Source of the DNA: a virus
Direction: 5' to 3' (one strand)
IMG/VR virus record: IMGVR_UViG_3300033143_006101
Location: 62,001-126,000 of that record
DNA length: 64,000 nucleotides
Part shown: positions 59,453 to 64,000 of the stretch, in pieces
How positions within the stretch are numbered: the stretch's first letter is position 1
Layout of the letters: the number at the start of each line of letters is the position of its first letter
Translations under genes and position numbers: made by a program
The notes under the pieces: generated by a model
What the model saw: the letters and a program-made list of their open reading frames with translations, nothing else
Database searches by the model: none
What the model was told of the DNA's origin: nothing

Positions 59453-60082
59453 TTGGATAATTTACAATTTGAAATATCTAATGGAAATACTTATCAATTT
59501 TCATTTCATCAAAATCGACATAAGATGAATGGAATGTATTCATTAAGTACAAGCACCAAAGCTAATAAGTTTTGTCAGGTTATGCATCAAGAAGCTGATT
59601 GCGTATGTTCTAGTTGTTATGCTTATACTTTAGAAAGTATGAGAGATAATGTACGTAAACGCTATATATTAAATGGGAAAACATTATCTGACAGACTACT
59701 CAAAGATAGTGAAATTGCTATCATTGATTTTGATTTTGTTAGATTCAATGCATTCGGTGAGTTATTAAACTTGACTCATTACTTTAATCTTATGGCGATG
59801 GTGGAAGCAAATCCTGATACAACTTTTGCTCTGTGGACCAAACGACCTGTGTTAATAAAAGATCATATGGTTAAATGGGATAACCTTTTCTATATCTATT
59901 CTTCTCTTATGAAGAATGAAGAGGCCGAATTACCTAAATCTTTTGACAAGGTTTTTACTGTGTTCAATAAGCCTTATGCTAGAGAACATAATATATCAAT
60001 CAATTGCACACAGAGTTGCCGTACATGTTTGTTGTGTTACACCAAAAATGATGTAACACATATTCGTGAACTAATAAGATAA
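59453..60082 (+). CDS. gp88-like phage protein, TTG start
   Basis: 209 residues; AGGAGGTAATGATTA then TTG. SLSTSTKANKFCQVMHQEAD, CSSCYA, FGELLNLTHYFNLMAMVEAN, ALWTKRP and CTQSCRTCLLCYT match the gene-product-88 family of phages and plasmids. The Cys clusters (C-x2-C near 60, C-x3-C-x2-C-x2-C near 195) suggest metal or Fe-S binding. Function unproven in the literature I know. Confidence 0.75.
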   Translation: MDNLQFEISNGNTYQFSFHQNRHKMNGMYSLSTSTKANKFCQVMHQEADCVCSSCYAYTLESMRDNVRKRYILNGKTLSDRLLKDSEIAIIDFDFVRFNAFGELLNLTHYFNLMAMVEANPDTTFALWTKRPVLIKDHMVKWDNLFYIYSSLMKNEEAELPKSFDKVFTVFNKPYAREHNISINCTQSCRTCLLCYTKNDVTHIRELIR

Positions 60083-60090
60083 TTGGTTTA

Positions 60091-60124
60091 CCCCACATTG
60101 CTATGGATCCATAGTAGTGTGGTG
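60091..60124 (+). other. Intergenic hairpin carrying GGATCC palindrome, copy 7
   Basis: CACATTG.../...AGTGTGG-type stem whose upper part is CTATGGATCCATAG (60101-60114). Shows the palindrome embedded at the tip of a per-gene hairpin. Confidence 0.75.
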
Positions 60125-60149
60125 CAAATTTTTTATAAGGAGGTATCAT

Positions 60150-60884
60150 ATGCCAAATCATGTACTTAACATAATGATTCTTAGTGGAGAAGAAAAAGAC
60201 ATTGCTAAACTGAGGGAGAGTATTAAAGGAGTTGATGATGACGGTGAAGAAATGCCCATCGACTTTGACAAAATAATGCCTATGCCCAAAGATTTACGTA
60301 TTGACAGTGTTCATAGTGGTATCATTTCAGCAGCTAAATGGGCTCTAAAAGAAATCAATTTGGAACCTAGATATCCTGGAGATATGAATGACATGTCTAC
60401 GGTTATTAACGCTATGGAAACACAAAATGCTTTTAAAGAAAAATCACCATTGGAATTTAGTGATGAAGATTGGGATGTGTTTATCCAAGTATTACAAAAC
60501 TACAAGAAGCATGGAGTAGGATATTGGTATGATTGGACTAGAGCTAACTGGGATACTAAATGGAATGCATATAGCCAGCGGGAAGAAGATGGAACAATAC
60601 GTTTTGACACTGCCTGGAGCACTCCATGTAAAGTTATTCAAAAGTTGAGCAAACAACATCCTGAAGTTAAGATAGAAATACATTATGCTGATGAAGACAC
60701 AGGATGTAATTGTGGAATGTATGTCTTTAAGAATGGTAAACAAACAATGCATTACGAACCAGATTATGATGATCGTAAAGCGTCTGTCAAGTACGCTCTT
60801 AGTGTACGTGGCATTACGGACCCTGATATAATCAGGGAACATGGATATGATCCAAAAACATTTGAATACATAGAAGAAGAATAA
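60150..60884 (+). CDS. Api92-like ferredoxin-fold protein (DUF1281)
   Basis: 244 residues from the ATG at 60150 (AAGGAGGTATCAT). NHVLNIMILSGEEKDIAKLR, then DFDKIMPMPKDLRI and WCTxWD-like YDWTRANWDTKWNA match Api92/YubB-like proteins of phages and plasmids. Fold predicted ferredoxin-like; function unknown. Confidence 0.78.
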   Translation: MPNHVLNIMILSGEEKDIAKLRESIKGVDDDGEEMPIDFDKIMPMPKDLRIDSVHSGIISAAKWALKEINLEPRYPGDMNDMSTVINAMETQNAFKEKSPLEFSDEDWDVFIQVLQNYKKHGVGYWYDWTRANWDTKWNAYSQREEDGTIRFDTAWSTPCKVIQKLSKQHPEVKIEIHYADEDTGCNCGMYVFKNGKQTMHYEPDYDDRKASVKYALSVRGITDPDIIREHGYDPKTFEYIEEE

Positions 60885-60935
60885 TTAAAGCTGTTCCCTT
60901 CGGGGAACAACTGTAATTCTTTTAAGGAGGAACAA

Positions 60936-61364
60936 ATGGGATATACAACAGAATTCCAAGGTGAATTCAAAATTGATAAACCAGTTGATGAGGATACGTA
61001 CAAACTTCTTGTAGGACTTAACACAACGAGAAGAATGAAGCGTGACCCTAAGAAGCTGGCTAAGAGACTTGGTAAAACTACTGAAGAAGTTATTGAACTT
61101 TACGGTAAAGAGTGTGACTTGTGGGTTGGTGATACAGACGACTTTGGCCAAGAGAAACCACAGGAAGATAATCCTTTCGGTGAAGAATCCAACGGAAAAT
61201 ATTATCCTGTAAAAGTTTTACAAAAGGTTCCGCTAAAAGAGGTAACCGATACCCAAATGCAGATAATATACTTGGAAGATCAAATCGAACAGTGCAAGAA
61301 AGATTGCCCTGACGATGTACCAGAGCTTGAAGAATCACTAAAAGAACTTAAAGCGAAAGAATAA
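60936..61364 (+). CDS. Hypothetical protein, 142 residues
   Basis: AAGGAGGAACAA leader. GYTTEFQGEFKIDKPVDEDT start, then GLNTTRRMKRDPKKLAKRLG helical region, and a C-terminal coiled coil (EDQIEQCKKDCPDDVPELEE). The start resembles conserved phage proteins; role unknown. Confidence 0.55.
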   Translation: MGYTTEFQGEFKIDKPVDEDTYKLLVGLNTTRRMKRDPKKLAKRLGKTTEEVIELYGKECDLWVGDTDDFGQEKPQEDNPFGEESNGKYYPVKVLQKVPLKEVTDTQMQIIYLEDQIEQCKKDCPDDVPELEESLKELKAKE

Positions 61365-61429
61365 AACCTTAACCCACACTTGATGAATTTAATACAAGTG
61401 TAGGTTAAATTTTTATAAGGAGGAACTTT

Positions 61430-61963
61430 ATGAAAATAGATACAGTGAATAAATTTCTTATGATTTTATTACTTATTGCAATAGGATCATTCTTCTTTTG
61501 TGAGAAGGGTGGTTCCAACGAATCCAGTACAGCACAAGCAGAAACCTGCCCCACATGTGACGTGTGTGAAGTATGCGAAGTGTGTGAGGTATGTGAAGTG
61601 TGTGAGGTATGTCCGGAAACGGATCCGCCAGGTATTATTGGATGGAAGTTCTGGAGTAATAACTTTCCTATTACTAGTGGAGACACAATTGATAGTAATA
61701 GAATATTCTACCTTGAAATAGATGAAAGTTTGGATTCTGTTAATTCCACTATTACAATATTTAAACTCGGGGTTAATAGTTATACAGAAGTTACCCCACC
61801 TGCTGGATATGGTTGGCAATCTGGTAATACAGTATTGCAGATCTTAGTATCCGGTGGTAATTGGTGGCCTGTAGGATCATATGTTATCGTAGGCACTCTA
61901 ATTGATAGTGCAGGTAATGCTTTTACTCTGCCACCTTTCTTATTTACTACAGTTGATCCGTAA
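61430..61963 (+). CDS. Secreted protein with tandem CEV repeats and Ig-like domain
   Basis: 177 residues, AAGGAGGAACTTT leader. Signal-like N-terminus (FLMILLLIAIGSFFFC), then eight Cys three residues apart (CPTCDVCEVCEVCEVCEVC...C), encoded by near-identical TGTGAAGTA/TGCGAAGTG units, then an Ig-like beta domain (about 70-175). The Cys array could bind metal or form disulfides in the envelope. No close family recognised. Confidence 0.6.
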   Translation: MKIDTVNKFLMILLLIAIGSFFFCEKGGSNESSTAQAETCPTCDVCEVCEVCEVCEVCEVCPETDPPGIIGWKFWSNNFPITSGDTIDSNRIFYLEIDESLDSVNSTITIFKLGVNSYTEVTPPAGYGWQSGNTVLQILVSGGNWWPVGSYVIVGTLIDSAGNAFTLPPFLFTTVDP

Positions 61964-62023
61964 GAATTATAGGACTTCAAGTGTATCTTGGAGTCTTATA
62001 TTTTTTATTAAGGAGGAAGTATT

Positions 62024-62365
62024 ATGACAGAGATATTAGACAATGGTCTTGAGATAGAAAAGACTTTAGTTGTTAGTACAATTCATATAATGGAAGCTGA
62101 CGATGCTTTTTTTACTCAACTTCAAATTGAGCCTTTTAAATTAACACCCCCACTCATTATAGATGATTTAACATATGGTTGGTATATTTATATACCTTCT
62201 GATGAGAATGATTTTAATGAGACTTGTAAATCTATTCAAGAAGATACTAGCTTGAGTGATATCTTTTTGGACTTGTTTAAATTAACACGAGAACTTGACT
62301 GTCGCTATCTCAAACTAGATAGGGATGGGCCTATCGCACCTGATCTTCCCCAGGGTGATTGGTAA
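62024..62365 (+). CDS. Hypothetical protein, 113 residues
   Basis: AAGGAGGAAGTATT leader. VVSTIHIMEADDAFFTQLQI, PLIIDDLTYGWYIYIP; small mixed fold seen in other phage accessory proteins. Unknown. Confidence 0.55.
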   Translation: MTEILDNGLEIEKTLVVSTIHIMEADDAFFTQLQIEPFKLTPPLIIDDLTYGWYIYIPSDENDFNETCKSIQEDTSLSDIFLDLFKLTRELDCRYLKLDRDGPIAPDLPQGDW

Positions 62366-62441
62366 ACAACATGAAAACTTAACCTACAACTGTGGATCCA
62401 TAGCAGATGTAGGGTAATTTTTTATGAGGAGGTATTATATA

Positions 62442-62633
62442 TTGACAGATGAGCAACAGAAAAAGTATCTAGAACAGGGTGGTATTCGTTGTCCTTATTG
62501 TAATAGTGTAGACATTACAACCACACAACCTGTACAAACTGATATAGGTATTGCTTGGCAGAATATTTGTTGTAACGATTGTACAGAAGAATGGACAGAT
62601 GAAAATACTCTTACTAATGTAAAACCAAGTTAG
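62442..62633 (+). CDS. Zinc-ribbon protein, TTG start, 63 residues
   Basis: TTG at 62442 preceded by GAGGAGGTATTATAT; an ATG at 62424 overlaps the ribosome site itself. CPYCNS and CCNDCTEEW make a four-Cys ribbon. Confidence 0.55.
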   Translation: MTDEQQKKYLEQGGIRCPYCNSVDITTTQPVQTDIGIAWQNICCNDCTEEWTDENTLTNVKPS

Positions 62634-62680
62634 ATTGATGCTTGCCCTGAGGCAAGCATGAGTTTAATATAGGAGGTAAT

Positions 62681-62968
62681 ATGAATCCATACGAAAAAGA
62701 AGGGTATCTTAAACCGGTAATTCCGTATGTTCAAAGAAGTCCCGAAACAGAAAAACTGCATAAAGCAGAAGAGAATATGATAGAAGCTATATTTAAAACA
62801 ACACAGGCATTTAGATCAATTTTTAAAACAAAAGGACTCTATCAACATATCTGGAAAGAAGCTTTACCAGAAGTATTAGTACAGGCTCTTGAAGGTTTTG
62901 ATAGACCAGCAGCAGAACTTGCAGCTATAGCTTTTCTGGAAAAACAGGGTTATACTATTACAAAATAG
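62681..62968 (+). CDS. Hypothetical protein, 95 residues
   Basis: AGGAGGTAAT leader. Helical with basic patches (AFRSIFKTKGLYQHIWKEAL). Its 3' end supplies AGGAGG for the next gene. Unknown. Confidence 0.5.
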   Translation: MNPYEKEGYLKPVIPYVQRSPETEKLHKAEENMIEAIFKTTQAFRSIFKTKGLYQHIWKEALPEVLVQALEGFDRPAAELAAIAFLEKQGYTITK

Positions 62969-62976
62969 GAGGTGCT

Positions 62977-63336
62977 ATGAAAGTACCCAATAAGAAAAAG
63001 TTAAAGAAGTTAGATGTTTTCAGAGCAACAGATCAACCAGAGGAGTGTAGTCAATGTAGTAGCCGTACTGACTTTGAGAATATAAATGAAATCCAAGAGT
63101 ACCACGAGTGTCTTAATTGCGGTTTTGAATTTATACTTGATCATACAGAGGACTACTATCATGAGTTCTCCGTCACCTTTGACATAGAAAGTACAATGGA
63201 TCCTGACGACATTCCTTATGCAGAATTGATAAGGCTCTGCGGGGATTGGCAGACTACCTGGAGAAAAATCCAGATAGAAATGCTTTCAAATATGAAGATG
63301 GAGACCCTGACAAATAGTATATTCAATATGCGGTAA
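62977..63336 (+). CDS. Zinc-ribbon protein, 119 residues
   Basis: AGGAGGTGCT leader. ECSQC and HECLNCGFEF pairs give a zinc ribbon at 24-50, followed by an acidic helical part. Unknown. Confidence 0.55.
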   Translation: MKVPNKKKLKKLDVFRATDQPEECSQCSSRTDFENINEIQEYHECLNCGFEFILDHTEDYYHEFSVTFDIESTMDPDDIPYAELIRLCGDWQTTWRKIQIEMLSNMKMETLTNSIFNMR

Positions 63337-63385
63337 TTCTATTAATACTTGAATTACTGCACATTTATTATATTAAGGAGGTAAC

Positions 63386-63865
63386 ATGAAATATACAGTA
63401 AAAGCAGTAAAATTTTCACCTGGACATGATAGTTGCTGTATGAATTGTAACCTATATCACGGCAAGAAAAAAATTGCAAGTGTATGGGATGATTCTTATG
63501 GTGGTGGCTATCAGTATACATGGGTATCTGACGAAGAAGAAAAAGAATTTTTAAATCATGTAAAAAGCCAGCCTCAATGGGAATCAGAATTTACTAAAGG
63601 TAAAAAGTTTAATATGACTAATGATATCTATATTCATAGATTAATTAAGCAAGTTGAAAAAGAAAAAGAGGAAAAGAAAAGAATTAAACTGTATGAAAAA
63701 GCAATAGTTGTAATGACTAAAGATGACGACAGCGATTATTCTTATTTTCGCATGCCGAAAGGTAAGACAGTTGCCATGATACCCAAAGAAGTATTACGTA
63801 ATTGGGTATCCGATATTGAGAGAGATTTAAAACCCGATGAATATATTGCTAACACAAACATTTAA
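63386..63865 (+). CDS. Hypothetical protein, 159 residues
   Basis: AAGGAGGTAAC leader. N-terminal domain (VKAVKFSPGHDSCCMNCNLY, then GYQYTWVSDEEEKEF) resembles conserved phage proteins; central basic coiled coil; C-terminal FRMPKGKTVAMIP. Role unknown. Confidence 0.6.
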   Translation: MKYTVKAVKFSPGHDSCCMNCNLYHGKKKIASVWDDSYGGGYQYTWVSDEEEKEFLNHVKSQPQWESEFTKGKKFNMTNDIYIHRLIKQVEKEKEEKKRIKLYEKAIVVMTKDDDSDYSYFRMPKGKTVAMIPKEVLRNWVSDIERDLKPDEYIANTNI

Positions 63866-63902
63866 CTAACACACCCAAGCTACATGCTTGGGTGTGTTAG
63901 TT
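63864..63902 (+). other. 17-bp intergenic hairpin
   Basis: AACTAACACACCCAAGC pairs perfectly with GCTTGGGTGTGTTAGTT around TACAT; overlaps the stop codon and ends 4 nt before the next AGGAGG. Confidence 0.8.
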
Positions 63903-63915
63903 AACAGGAGGTACT

Positions 63916-64000
63916 ATGGTAAAAGGAACTAAAACACTTCTCGCCAGAAGAGAAGGTAAAGATTATTTCTTTACATATCTTGTAGAAGATCAAGATGAAA
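63916..64000 (+). CDS. Start of a gene cut by the window end
   Basis: ATG with AGGAGGTACT leader; 28 codons visible (VKGTKTLLARREGKDYFFTY...). Continues beyond the window. Unknown. Confidence 0.55.
   Translation, partial: MVKGTKTLLARREGKDYFFTYLVEDQDE

Noticed and set aside
1-64000. Alternative genetic code with TAG or TAA read as sense
   Set aside because: Many well-supported genes here, including structural ones, end in TAG or TAA directly before the next start, so only local readthrough is conceivable.

Overview
The window is an AT-rich stretch of a large double-stranded DNA bacteriophage genome. The evidence is long fibre-like structural genes, an endolysin/holin lysis block, three HNH-type homing endonuclease genes and a GIY-YIG gene, two DNA ligases, an SSB, and well over a hundred very short, tightly packed genes led by strong AGGAGG ribosome binding sites. 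Signal peptides, a lipoprotein and an overlapping membrane/secreted pair after the lysis genes suggest, but do not prove, a Gram-negative host. No rRNA, convincing tRNA or CRISPR array was seen.

Layout. (1) 1-10.9 kb, + strand: structural and adhesion genes, then lysis genes, closed by a 14-bp-stem terminator. (2) 11.0-17.6 kb, +: small membrane and secreted proteins and a DNA-metabolism group (family X polymerase, 5'(3')-deoxyribonucleotidase-like HAD protein, NAD+-dependent ligase, zinc-ribbon proteins). (3) 17.6-30.2 kb, - strand: a long accessory block of small genes. At its centre is a contiguous pyrE-pyrD-pyrF cluster covering the last three steps of de novo UMP synthesis. It also holds a P-loop kinase, a metalloprotease-like protein, a GIY-YIG protein and an AP2/HNH protein. 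One clear sigma70-like promoter lies at 28.54 kb. (4) 30.3-32.9 kb: strand switch with AT-only tandem repeats, promoters, an interrupted conserved phage gene, and a three-copy tandem array of about 45-nt three-way-junction RNA elements with compensatory base changes. (5) 33.1-34.05 kb: a gene-poor, repeat-rich segment with large hairpins. (6) 34.06-64 kb, +: more than 75 mostly tiny genes. Nearly every intergenic gap has the same form: stop codon, one hairpin, a short T-rich stretch, an AGGAGG site, then the start codon. Recognisable members are SSB, DUF932, DUF4262, WGR-ATP-dependent ligase, gp88-like, Api92-like, two HNH proteins and an L7/L12-CTD-like protein.

The most notable signals are the phage pyrEDF cluster, the covarying tandem RNA elements at 32.3-32.6 kb, the one-hairpin-per-gene architecture with near-identical intergenic modules reused kilobases apart, a dispersed palindrome family centred on GGATCC, and five small genes that look split by an in-frame stop or frameshift. 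Functions of most small genes are unknown and are stated as such.
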